Source of the DNA: GCA-2690565 sp002457235
GTDB taxonomy: Bacteria > Verrucomicrobiota > Verrucomicrobiia > Opitutales > Coraliomargaritaceae
Assembly: GCA_045565695.1 (NCBI GenBank)
Contig: JBJLEZ010000001.1
Location: 310,001-374,000, forward strand
Reading direction: 5' to 3'
Length of the DNA: 64,000 nucleotides
The position numbers were made by a program, and so were the translations under genes. This document shows, piece after piece, positions 1 to 8,069 of this stretch (position 1 is its first letter; each line of letters starts with the position of its first letter). The notes under the pieces are model-generated. The model saw only the letters and a list, made by a program, of their open reading frames with translations. It was not told where the DNA came from and ran no database searches.

Positions 1-650
1 ATAAAGTTTTATCACAATATCAAGAGCAACTCATCACCCTGTCACGCCGTACCAAAAAACCCAACACAGACTTTTTTACCCCGAACACCGATTTAAATCA
101 GACCTCAAATCAAGAAACGCTGGATCCCCTTTTAGAAAAACCGTCCCTAGGAAAAATTAATTTAAATAAACCAGCGGAAACAGCCATGGAAGCTCCTGCT
201 TCAGATGATTCGCTTTTAAAGAAAGATTTGTACGTCAAAACAGCTATTTTTGCGGTTTCAACTTTGCTCTTTGTATTTGGTATTTTCTGGTTAATACAAA
301 CCATCAGCCAATCCATAAATTCCAATAATGATGCACTTGCTACACCTACTAATGTAGCAGCAACAAGCTCCGTGAGCCAAAGCAACGAGCCCCCTAGTAG
401 CACCGAATATCCTATCAAGGAAATTACGCTTAAAGCGAGTGGATCTGTGTATGTTCAAATTCGTCAAAAAATTGACAATAAAGAACTGTTAGCTAAACCG
501 TTAATCGAAGGAGAAATACAGACCATTAAAAGGCGTGGGCCGGTTGATATTGCTTTCACAAAAGGTAATTTTATTACCCTCTTTACAGATGGTGAAGTAG
601 ATCCGATTGAGCCCAACACTACTAGTGCTGGCAAAATAACACTCCCTTAA
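1..650 (+). CDS. rodZ: RodZ-like cytoskeletal/HTH membrane protein, 3' part
   Basis: The reading frame is open from the left edge (codon phase starts at base 3), so the gene is cut off at its 5' end. What remains is the end of a helical region (VLSQYQEQL, like the close of a RodZ HTH domain), a charged Pro/Asn-rich linker, one membrane span (about 20 hydrophobic residues starting AIFAVSTLLFVFG), a Ser/Thr/Pro-rich linker, and a beta-rich C-terminal domain with GSVYVQIRQ and GPVDIAFTKGN, resembling the DUF4115 domain of RodZ. In that family the HTH domain contacts MreB and the C-terminal domain is periplasmic. An internal ATG at 186 exists but would discard the helical part. It ends 4 bp inside the convergent next gene. 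The family call is by pattern and moderately sure. Confidence 0.62.
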   Translation, partial: KVLSQYQEQLITLSRRTKKPNTDFFTPNTDLNQTSNQETLDPLLEKPSLGKINLNKPAETAMEAPASDDSLLKKDLYVKTAIFAVSTLLFVFGIFWLIQTISQSINSNNDALATPTNVAATSSVSQSNEPPSSTEYPIKEITLKASGSVYVQIRQKIDNKELLAKPLIEGEIQTIKRRGPVDIAFTKGNFITLFTDGEVDPIEPNTTSAGKITLP

Positions 651-1237
651 TTCCGAGTGCTACGAGCACTTTCTCCTGTCCTCAAAGCAAGTGGTTGAGC
701 AAGAATTTCTCCCGCAATCAATGCTGCTTTTATATCACTCTTGTTCCCTAATACGGACCTAACTTTTTCGCTTACTTTTATTGAAATATGAGGAGAAGAT
801 GAATTAGGCTGATGGGACTTTTTACTCATATGATCATTTTTGATCTGCTCCACTTGAGCTTTCAAGCGCTTCGCCTCTTCTTTCTTACGCTGAATTTGCA
901 AGGCTTGTTCCTCTAAATGCTCTTGAAACTGACTCGGGCCATCACCCTCTCTTGAATCCCTTTCGACTCCATTCTCTCGAGCCATTTTCTTCTCCATCGG
1001 AATTTCGGCACCTACTTCTTTAAGCCCTTCCCGCTCTTGCTTTTTTCGCAAAATTTCTCTGCGAATTTCTTCAAAAGGATTTTCTAACGGCTCGGTATTA
1101 TCCGGCAGATTCTGCTCTTTAGAGCGACCTTTTTTTTCTGAAGAATTTTTGAAAAAAAGATTCAGTACATAAACAATAATGACTCCCGCCCAAATAAAAA
1201 GATCTGAGTAAGACTCGAATGAAAAAAATTGTTCGAT
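647..1237 (-). CDS. Membrane-anchored coiled-coil protein, third gene of nfeD-floA operon, apparent AUC start
   Basis: I do not recognise the family. Read from a putative AUC codon at 1237 the protein is 196 residues. It has an N-terminal hydrophobic span (around DLFIWAGVIIVYVLNLFF), an acidic/basic linker, a long Glu/Lys/Gln-rich coiled-coil segment, and a short conserved-looking C-terminus (SDIKAALIAGEILAQPL). No ATG, GTG or TTG lies in frame before a TTG at 1051, and starting there would remove the membrane anchor and 62 codons of coherent sequence. A GGAGG ribosome-binding site sits about 8 nt before the AUC, and the floA stop codon is 3 nt upstream, so coupled translation from floA is likely. 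A role with the flotillin at the membrane is inferred only from position. Confidence 0.6.
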   Translation of the reverse strand: MEQFFSFESYSDLFIWAGVIIVYVLNLFFKNSSEKKGRSKEQNLPDNTEPLENPFEEIRREILRKKQEREGLKEVGAEIPMEKKMARENGVERDSREGDGPSQFQEHLEEQALQIQRKKEEAKRLKAQVEQIKNDHMSKKSHQPNSSSPHISIKVSEKVRSVLGNKSDIKAALIAGEILAQPLALRTGESARSTRN

Positions 1238-1240
1238 AGC

Positions 1241-2233
1241 TTATTCCTCCCCTTCCTTAGAGATAGAATCTCTCATGTCTGTATCTGCTTTAATGTTATT
1301 TAAGCGATAGTAATCCATGACACCTAAATTTCCGCTGCGAAATGCTTCAGCAAGAGCCAAGGGGACTTCTGCTTCTGCCTCAACAACTTTAGCATTCATC
1401 TCTTCAACTTTAGCTTTCATCTCTTGCTCTAATGCAACCGCTGCTGCACGACGCATTTCCGCCTTAGCTTGAGCGACATTTTTATCTGCTTCAGCTTGAG
1501 ATTCTTGGAGTTTTGCACCGATATTTTCACCGACATCTACGTCTGCAATATCAATGGATAAAATCTCAAAAGCCGTGCCCACATCAAGACCTCGTTCAAG
1601 CACTACTTTAGAAATTTTGTCTGGTGACTCCAATACATCTTTATAGGAATCGGCTGATCCAATCGTAGTCACGATCCCTTCTCCTACACGTGCAATGATA
1701 GTTTCCTCTAATGCACTTCCAACATATTTATCTAAATTCGAACGAACAGTAACTCTTGCTCTAGCTTTCACTTGAATACCATCTTTAGCGACGCCATCAA
1801 TACTTCGCTTCCCAGTTTCTTGGCTTGGACACTCAATCACCTTGGGGTTAATCGATGTACGTACCGCTTCAATTACCGACTTACCTGTTCCCTTGGTCGC
1901 CAAATCAATGGCACACGCTTTTTGCCAATTTAATGATATGTTTGCTTTGTCCGCTGCAATTAAGGCTTGAACTGTTTCGTCTACACTTCCATCCGCTAAA
2001 TAATGTGCTTCCAACTGATCGGTCGACAAAGTCAGCCCCGCTTTTACCGCAGTAATTCGAGCATCAACAATAAGAGATACAGGTACCGCTCGCAAACTCA
2101 TTGCCACTAAAGTTGGGAATCCAACCGTGGCTCCTGACAGCCAAGATTTTACAAATATGCCAACATAGTTGATGAAAATAAATCCAACAACTATTGAGAC
2201 AAGTCCAATGATCGAATAAATAACAATATCCAT
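1241..2233 (-). CDS. floA: Flotillin-like protein FloA (SPFH domain)
   Basis: This is a 330-residue scaffold protein of functional membrane microdomains. An N-terminal hydrophobic segment (IYSIIGLVSIVVGFIFI) is followed by the flotillin-like core. The core includes the VKARARVTVRSNLDKYVGSA stretch typical of the YqfA/FloA family, and the second half is an Ala/Glu-rich coiled coil (EADKNVAQAKAEMRRAAAVA). The length matches the FloA family. It follows nfeD on the same strand with a gap of about 36 bp, the usual NfeD-flotillin pairing in bacteria, and the product probably acts at the inner membrane with NfeD. The C-terminus ends SISKEGEE and the stop lies 3 nt before the putative AUC start of the next gene. 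Assignment is confident. Confidence 0.93.
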   Translation of the reverse strand: MDIVIYSIIGLVSIVVGFIFINYVGIFVKSWLSGATVGFPTLVAMSLRAVPVSLIVDARITAVKAGLTLSTDQLEAHYLADGSVDETVQALIAADKANISLNWQKACAIDLATKGTGKSVIEAVRTSINPKVIECPSQETGKRSIDGVAKDGIQVKARARVTVRSNLDKYVGSALEETIIARVGEGIVTTIGSADSYKDVLESPDKISKVVLERGLDVGTAFEILSIDIADVDVGENIGAKLQESQAEADKNVAQAKAEMRRAAAVALEQEMKAKVEEMNAKVVEAEAEVPLALAEAFRSGNLGVMDYYRLNNIKADTDMRDSISKEGEE

Positions 2234-2269
2234 AATAGTATAATTAGGTAGGAATAAAAACAGGTTGAA

Positions 2270-3742
2270 TTAAAAAGATTCTTTAACATTTATTTTAAAA
2301 TTATCCATTGAGCAAACTAAAACCGATTTTCCTTTCTCAATATAATTAATTTCCGCATGAGCTTCATATTGCTTCCCGTCGATTTCTATTACGCCTGATG
2401 GATTCAATCGAGTGATGGTTAATCCATGCTTACCAATAAGTTCTTTTTGAACAAGCATGGCTTCTCCTTCTTCAGTCAAATTTGATTTCAATGCACTGGA
2501 TAAAACAATCGAGCGTTCTATAAATGAACCCTTAAATAATCGGGCAAAAATCAAAGCCCCGACAATTGCAATGCCCAAGGCACTGAAGAGATTGATTAAA
2601 GGCATCTGTAGCAACTCAAAGGATATGGGCATATCTTGGCCTGGCCAAAAATCAGCCATGGCAAAAAGTAAACTTCCAATGATTAAAATTAAACCAAGCA
2701 ACCCAAAAACAAAGAATCCAGGTAAAACAAAAATCTCAATACAGAGACACAACAAACCAAGGACAAAAAAGAGAATCAACTCATTCCCCGCTAAGCCTGC
2801 AATATTCTGACTGATAAAAAATAATCCAAGTAGGGCGATTCCCCCGATCCCAAAGAGGCCAAATCCCGGAGTTTTGAATTCAATAAACAACAAAAGCATC
2901 CCCAACCCAAGAAGAATTGGAGTGATATTTGCCAACCACTTTGCCCATTCTTCTGAATAAGTTATTTCATATCGCTCAAGGCGATACCCATCCGTTCCAA
3001 ATTCTTGGTCTAATAAAGACTCAATTGTCTCAGAGATCCCATCTCCCAATAAAGTAACTGCTGGATCTCCGTATTTTTCAACCGCCTGTTTAGCCGTAAG
3101 GGTTAGTAATTCCCCAGCCGGCTTAATTAGTTCCCCCTCTATGGTGAGTTCATATTCTGAATCAAACATCGCTCGAATCACATCCGTTCGATAGCGGTAC
3201 CCTTCAGACAAGACACGAATATTCGCTAGTAAATAGCTCTCTATTTTCATTCGTGCCGTTTCTGGGACATCTTCTCCTGTGCCTTGAATCACCGCTGCTG
3301 CTCCCATTTTTCCTTTCGGTGAAAAATAAATCTTATCACAAGCAGAAGCAATAAAGGCACCAGCAGAAATGGCATCCGTATTGACGAAGGTTGCGGTTTC
3401 TCCTTCAAAATAATCGAGCATTTCCATCATCTCTAAACAAATGTCCAGTCGCCCTCCAGGCGTATCCATATCTAAAAGTACCATATCGGCTTTTTTACGA
3501 ATGGCTTCTTTCAGGCCCCGACGTAAAACAAATAAATTTGGCTGATTAATTGCTTCGCTTATTGGAACCACATAAACAAACTTAGTAGCTTCAATCTCTG
3601 CATTGCTTGCAATTACCGATTCACTTTCTTGTTTGATATCCTTTGCAAACTCAGTCTCTCCATACGCCAGCCCCACAAATCCTACCAAGTATATAAAAAA
3701 ATATATAAGAGAAACAAAGCTAAATTTGAACACTGTTGTCAT
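2270..3742 (-). CDS. NfeD-family membrane-bound serine protease (ClpP-like plus OB domain)
   Basis: Long-form NfeD of about 490 residues. From the chosen ATG at 3742 it begins with a signal peptide/anchor (MTTVFKFSFVSLIYFFIYLVG). A ClpP/crotonase-like domain follows with DMDTPGG and the SAGAFIAS motif that carries the nucleophilic Ser of the family. Five or so hydrophobic segments come next, then a C-terminal OB-fold NfeD domain (GKHGLTITRLNPSGVIEIDG). A further in-frame start at 3787 would add 15 residues in front of the signal sequence and seems less likely. Family members cleave stomatin/flotillin-type partners or are linked to them, which fits the floA gene directly downstream. The product probably lies in the inner membrane with the protease domain outside the cytoplasm. 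Confidence 0.9.
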   Translation of the reverse strand: MTTVFKFSFVSLIYFFIYLVGFVGLAYGETEFAKDIKQESESVIASNAEIEATKFVYVVPISEAINQPNLFVLRRGLKEAIRKKADMVLLDMDTPGGRLDICLEMMEMLDYFEGETATFVNTDAISAGAFIASACDKIYFSPKGKMGAAAVIQGTGEDVPETARMKIESYLLANIRVLSEGYRYRTDVIRAMFDSEYELTIEGELIKPAGELLTLTAKQAVEKYGDPAVTLLGDGISETIESLLDQEFGTDGYRLERYEITYSEEWAKWLANITPILLGLGMLLLFIEFKTPGFGLFGIGGIALLGLFFISQNIAGLAGNELILFFVLGLLCLCIEIFVLPGFFVFGLLGLILIIGSLLFAMADFWPGQDMPISFELLQMPLINLFSALGIAIVGALIFARLFKGSFIERSIVLSSALKSNLTEEGEAMLVQKELIGKHGLTITRLNPSGVIEIDGKQYEAHAEINYIEKGKSVLVCSMDNFKINVKESF

Positions 3743-3935
3743 ATAAAGAGTATGAAATAATTCTTCAACAAATGCAAGCTCTGCCATAAATCCTTCTCCG
3801 CAAAGGTATCTCCATACAAATATTCAATTCTCTTCTAAATATTCCTTGAATTTAACCGCACCATCCACAGGCAAAAAAATACTGGATATTTAAAAAAAAG
3901 TCTTCACAATGATAAATAGTGGAACTTCCATCTAA

Positions 3936-5288
3936 ATGAAAATCATAATTGTAGGAGCTGGCCAAGTCGGTCACAATTTGACTGCGACACTCTCAAAGGA
4001 AGGGCACAATGTAACCTTAATTGAGCAATCGGAATCGCTATGTACCAAATTAGACGAGGAGCATAATGCTCGAGTCATTAAAGGGAATGGAAGCTCTGCC
4101 AGTCAATTAGCTGAATTAGATGTGGATAGCTGTGATGCCTTTTTGGCAATGACGAGTGATGATAGTACGAATGTAATTTCTTGTTCTCTTGCTAAAGGAC
4201 TTGGAGCAAAAAACTCGATCGCTCGTATTCATGATGCGACTTACAGTGATGCCTCAAGCTTCAGTTACCAAGTTCACTTCGGCATAGATTTATTTGTCAA
4301 CCCTGAGGGTATTTGTGCGGTAGAACTGGCAAAAGCCATTCGCAATCCTAGCCGTGTCGCCATTGAAGATTTTGCCAAGGGACAAATTGAAGTACAGCGT
4401 ATAGAATTGGCTAAAGGCTCAAAATTTATCAACAAAACCCTCCGCGAATTAGATTTTGGCAACAACTTAAGAATCGGCGTCATCGAACGTGAAGATTCTG
4501 TCATTATCCCAAATGGAGACACCGAGTTGAAAGAAAAGGATCAACTCACTCTTTTTGGACACCCTGATACTCTTTTCAACCAGCGTGAAAAATTTGACCC
4601 TAGGCAAAAAATCGAAAGCACTAGTGTTGTTTTATTCGGAGGTAGTGAAACTACCATTAACTTAGTTCGTATGTTGACGAATCCTCGCTTCAAAATTCGT
4701 GTCATTGAAAAAGACCCTGAACAGTGTGAACTCCTAGCCAACCTATTTCCACATATTGAAGTCATAAATGGTGATGCCACATCTTTGCGACTTCTTGAAG
4801 AAGAACAAATTGGTTTCGCAGATTATTTTGTAGCTTGTACAAAAAACGATGAAGAAAATATTTTGACCTGCATTCAGGCGTCTAAACTTGGAGCGAAACA
4901 TGTACAATTGGTGATAAACAAAAGTGACTACGATAAATTGATCAACTCTTTGAAAAAAGATTTAAATATTGAAGTCGTTGTTTCTCCAAGAGTTACCATG
5001 ACAGAATACATGCGAAAATATTTAACCAATACTCAGTTAACCGCGTTAGCTGAACTTCCCAATAATGCTGGGCAAATTTTACAATTAATTATTCCCCACA
5101 ATTCTCCTGCAATTGGAAAAAAAATTAAAGATGTTGCTTTGCCTAAAGGAACTTTATTGGTTGCCCTGCTTCATAAATTCAAAGCAAAGGTACCAGCCGG
5201 AGACGATACTATTATCACCGATGACCGTTTAATAGTGATCACGGGGAAAACGGAAAAGAAAACCGTCCTGAAAAAATTGCTCGGTTAA
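3936..5288 (+). CDS. trkA: Trk potassium uptake regulatory subunit TrkA
   Basis: Cytoplasmic nucleotide-binding subunit (450 residues) of the Trk K+ transporter. It shows two tandem RCK modules. The first RCK_N has the Rossmann motif GAGQVG at residues 7-12 followed by an acidic strand end (TLIEQ), and an RCK_C follows. The second RCK_N has a degenerate glycine motif (LFGGSETTINLV), then the second RCK_C near the C-terminus (PAIGKKIKDVALPKGTLL). The gene is divergent from nfeD across a gap of about 190 bp and is followed after 20 bp by trkH, so the two form an operon encoding one transporter. The start ATG has no evident Shine-Dalgarno sequence. Confidence 0.95.
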   Translation: MKIIIVGAGQVGHNLTATLSKEGHNVTLIEQSESLCTKLDEEHNARVIKGNGSSASQLAELDVDSCDAFLAMTSDDSTNVISCSLAKGLGAKNSIARIHDATYSDASSFSYQVHFGIDLFVNPEGICAVELAKAIRNPSRVAIEDFAKGQIEVQRIELAKGSKFINKTLRELDFGNNLRIGVIEREDSVIIPNGDTELKEKDQLTLFGHPDTLFNQREKFDPRQKIESTSVVLFGGSETTINLVRMLTNPRFKIRVIEKDPEQCELLANLFPHIEVINGDATSLRLLEEEQIGFADYFVACTKNDEENILTCIQASKLGAKHVQLVINKSDYDKLINSLKKDLNIEVVVSPRVTMTEYMRKYLTNTQLTALAELPNNAGQILQLIIPHNSPAIGKKIKDVALPKGTLLVALLHKFKAKVPAGDDTIITDDRLIVITGKTEKKTVLKKLLG

Positions 5289-5308
5289 TATAATTTTGTC
5301 ATTCTCTA

Positions 5309-6799
5309 ATGAACCTAATTATCATCCAAAAATTATTAAGTATTGTATACTTTGCCATGTCATTGGCTCTTGGTCTTTGTATGCTTGGAGGATTAATCAT
5401 GGGAGAAACCTTCCAGAACCAATCTATTGAAGGATTCTTATACAGTATTTTAATTACTTTAACCTTAGCTATTTTTCTAAGAATCATTTCCAATCGTGCT
5501 TCCCCTAAGCCCGAAACAGATAATTTATTTTTTCGCCGTGAAGCGCTCTGCACCATTGGCTTAACTTGGCTCTCAAGTTCTTTAATTGGTGCTCTACCTT
5601 TTTATTTAGGTTTAGAAAATTGCTCCTTTGTCGATGCTTTATTCGAAGGGACCTCAGGACTTACCACTACAGGAGCCACGATTTTTAGCGAATTTTCTGA
5701 CCTCACACATAGTTTATTTCTTTGGCGTTCTTTAAGTCAATGGATCGGTGGATTGGGTGTGATTGTATTTTTCGTTGCTATTCTCACTTCATTAGGAGCA
5801 GGAGCGAAGATTTTGTTCAGTAGTGAATCCTCTGTGACTGCATCCGATTTTGAACAAGGACGTATTCAAGATGGTGTTAATAAATTATTAGTGTTTTACA
5901 TCTCGCTTACTGCGATTTGTTTCATCGCTTACAAACTAGGAGGAATGGATTGGTTTGATGCATTGAACCATGCCATGACCACCATTGCTACAGGCGGTTT
6001 CAGTACCCATACGGAAAGCTTTGCTTTTTTTAACAGTCCACTAATTGAAGCCATTGCGATTATCTTTATGCTGATCTCAGCTACGACTTTTATTTTTATC
6101 ATTCGACTCGTTGAGGGATCAAAAGATATATTCAAAAAAGGCATAGAGGTTTATATCTTTTATGGTCTAACTTTTTTCAGCATGATTCTCATTTCGCTAT
6201 TGCTGATGCAGTCAGACACATCGCCCTTTACCCTACAAACTTTTCGGGAGGTTCTCTTCCAAACCAGCTCTATTATAACTACCACTGGGTACACCTCCGC
6301 AAATTATGACCTGTGGGTCCCCTCAGCAAAAGTCGTACTTATGTTTCTTATGTTTATTGGTGGCTGTTCTGGATCGACCAGCGGAGGGATAAAACTTATT
6401 CGTATCATCATTGTATTTAAGGCCATTTTTCGAACTATAGAACAAACCTATCGCCCTAATAAAACAATCATTCCACGACTAGGTAAAAAAACACTGAGTG
6501 ATACTTTTATCCACAATGTGCTGATTTATGTAATCCTCATTTTTACCATACAAGGGGTATCCGTCATTATTCTATCCCTACTTGAGCCAAATTTAAACCT
6601 AATCAGTTTATTTTCTGCAGTACAATCTGCACTTTATAATATCGGTCCCGGCTTTGATTCCATTGGCCCATCTGAAAATTTTAGCCTACTCCACGACACT
6701 TCTAAAGTCTTCCTTTCTTTCTTAATGATCTTAGGAAGGCTCGAAATTTATGCTTTAATTGTCCTCTTTATCCCGAAAATTTGGCGCTCTTACTCTTGA
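5309..6799 (+). CDS. trkH: Trk potassium uptake transmembrane subunit TrkH
   Basis: Integral membrane K+ translocating subunit of 496 residues. All four pore-loop selectivity segments can be read in order: GLTTTGATIF, TIATGGFSTH, ITTTGYTSANYD and NIGPGFDSIGP. Each carries the family's conserved glycine and is flanked by hydrophobic helices. GGCSGSTSGGIK before the fourth repeat is also typical. It partners TrkA, encoded 20 bp upstream. Its last 10 bp overlap the convergent ferredoxin gene. Length and motifs are complete, so the transporter is expected to be functional. Confidence 0.96.
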   Translation: MNLIIIQKLLSIVYFAMSLALGLCMLGGLIMGETFQNQSIEGFLYSILITLTLAIFLRIISNRASPKPETDNLFFRREALCTIGLTWLSSSLIGALPFYLGLENCSFVDALFEGTSGLTTTGATIFSEFSDLTHSLFLWRSLSQWIGGLGVIVFFVAILTSLGAGAKILFSSESSVTASDFEQGRIQDGVNKLLVFYISLTAICFIAYKLGGMDWFDALNHAMTTIATGGFSTHTESFAFFNSPLIEAIAIIFMLISATTFIFIIRLVEGSKDIFKKGIEVYIFYGLTFFSMILISLLLMQSDTSPFTLQTFREVLFQTSSIITTTGYTSANYDLWVPSAKVVLMFLMFIGGCSGSTSGGIKLIRIIIVFKAIFRTIEQTYRPNKTIIPRLGKKTLSDTFIHNVLIYVILIFTIQGVSVIILSLLEPNLNLISLFSAVQSALYNIGPGFDSIGPSENFSLLHDTSKVFLSFLMILGRLEIYALIVLFIPKIWRSYS

Positions 6800-7029
6800 T
6801 CCCCATCATCTCCGATGGCTTCAACTGGGCAACCCTCTAAGGCTTCTATACATAAATTAACCGCCTCTTCGCTTTCGGGCTGCTTATAAACGTACGAATA
6901 TCCACCTTCTTCATTACGCATGAAAAAATCAGGAGCTGTCTCTCTACATAGATCACAATCTATGCACTGTTCATCCACATAAAATTTGCCTAAAATATTT
7001 TCAGGCCACTTTTCTTCTATTTCTGCCAT
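6790..7029 (-). CDS. Small [4Fe-4S] ferredoxin
   Basis: A 79-residue acidic electron carrier. A CxxCxxC motif (CIDCDLC) near residue 23 and a distal GCPVEAI supply the ligands of a single [4Fe-4S] cluster, and ETAPDFFMRN and YVYKQP are typical of the single-cluster ferredoxins found in Bacteroidota/PVC bacteria. I chose the ATG at 7029 (MAEIEEKWPENI) because the family usually begins there. An ATG four codons upstream at 7041 is the alternative. The gene stands alone, convergent with trkH and divergent from the rhomboid gene, so its redox partner is unknown. Confidence 0.88.
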   Translation of the reverse strand: MAEIEEKWPENILGKFYVDEQCIDCDLCRETAPDFFMRNEEGGYSYVYKQPESEEAVNLCIEALEGCPVEAIGDDGDQE

Positions 7030-7131
7030 ACCTAAGAACATTTTTATAAAATGATTTGAGTCAAGATATAGCTGTATTTATATAAAAAATATTCATACGT
7101 GCTTGCACAATAATTTCAAAAAAATTAGATA

Positions 7132-8034
7132 ATGACTATGATCTATGATCGACCATACATGAAATCTGAATCTGATAGCGCTTATCAGCAGAAATCTATG
7201 GTATTTATCTTACTGCTTATAAATGTAGGTCTATTCGTACTACAAAATGTTTTACATATCTTACTTCCGGATATTCGAATCATCGAAAACCTGTTTGTAC
7301 TGAATTCTGCCAACCTTCTCGAGGGGAAAATATGGACCCTCTTGACCTACTCTTTTCTCCACAGCTATCCGGGTCTTTTTCATATATTTGCCAATATGAT
7401 TGGGCTTTATTTTATTGGAAAAGTAATCGAACCTATCATTGGCTCGAAATCCTTTTTGTATTTATATCTTTCATCGGCAATAGTCGGAGCCTTGTTTTAT
7501 CTAAGCCTTCATCTGGACCCTTCAAAGGGCTTGTATGGCCTAGTTGGTGCTTCTGCATCTATATCTGGAATTCTTACATTCTTTTGTTTAATCAAACCTG
7601 AAGAACGTATTACTCTATTAGTATTCTTTGTCCTTCCTGTTTCACTAAAACCTAAATGGCTTCTCAGAGCCTACTTAGCCATTACAATATTGTTTCTATT
7701 TTCTGAAGAACTCACTGGAGCAGTAAATGTTGCCCATTCCGCTCACCTTGGTGGTATTTTGACGGGCTTTATTTATTATCGCTTCTTTTATAAAGTTTCC
7801 TTTTCTCCTTTTTCAAAATTTCAAGAACCTATCATTGAATTACCTAAATGGTTTAAAAAGCAAAAGAAGCATTTTTCAAATGTCCGCTACACCGTCAATT
7901 ATTCAGACCAAAAAAAACAAATGAAAGCAGAAGTAAATGTTATCTTAGATAAGATTAATTTACATGGGTTTGAGTCTTTAACAGAAAAAGAAGCCGAAAC
8001 ATTAAAAAAAGCCCACTCTTTGTTTGATAAATAA
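7132..8034 (+). CDS. Rhomboid-family intramembrane serine protease
   Basis: A 300-residue membrane protein with about six hydrophobic helices. The rhomboid signatures are present: an HxxxN in helix 2 (LFHIFANMIGLY), the catalytic serine motif GASAS in helix 4 (YGLVGASASISGIL), and the catalytic histidine in helix 6 (AHSAHLGGILTGF). The serine motif is GASA rather than the commoner GASG. A soluble, charged C-terminal tail of about 90 residues follows, ending in a helical segment (LTEKEAETLKKAHSLFD). The substrate cannot be told from sequence. The start ATG lacks a Shine-Dalgarno sequence and the gene is 35 bp upstream of the Prc protease gene, so co-transcription is possible. Confidence 0.9.
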   Translation: MTMIYDRPYMKSESDSAYQQKSMVFILLLINVGLFVLQNVLHILLPDIRIIENLFVLNSANLLEGKIWTLLTYSFLHSYPGLFHIFANMIGLYFIGKVIEPIIGSKSFLYLYLSSAIVGALFYLSLHLDPSKGLYGLVGASASISGILTFFCLIKPEERITLLVFFVLPVSLKPKWLLRAYLAITILFLFSEELTGAVNVAHSAHLGGILTGFIYYRFFYKVSFSPFSKFQEPIIELPKWFKKQKKHFSNVRYTVNYSDQKKQMKAEVNVILDKINLHGFESLTEKEAETLKKAHSLFDK

Positions 8035-8069
8035 CAACCTAATTCATTTCTTTTGCTAATACTGTCTTT

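Noticed and set aside
1855..2055. ORFs antisense to floA, mutS, secA and other genes
   Set aside because: They overlap strongly conserved genes, show no domain-like sequence and no start signals, and are shadows of the real frames.
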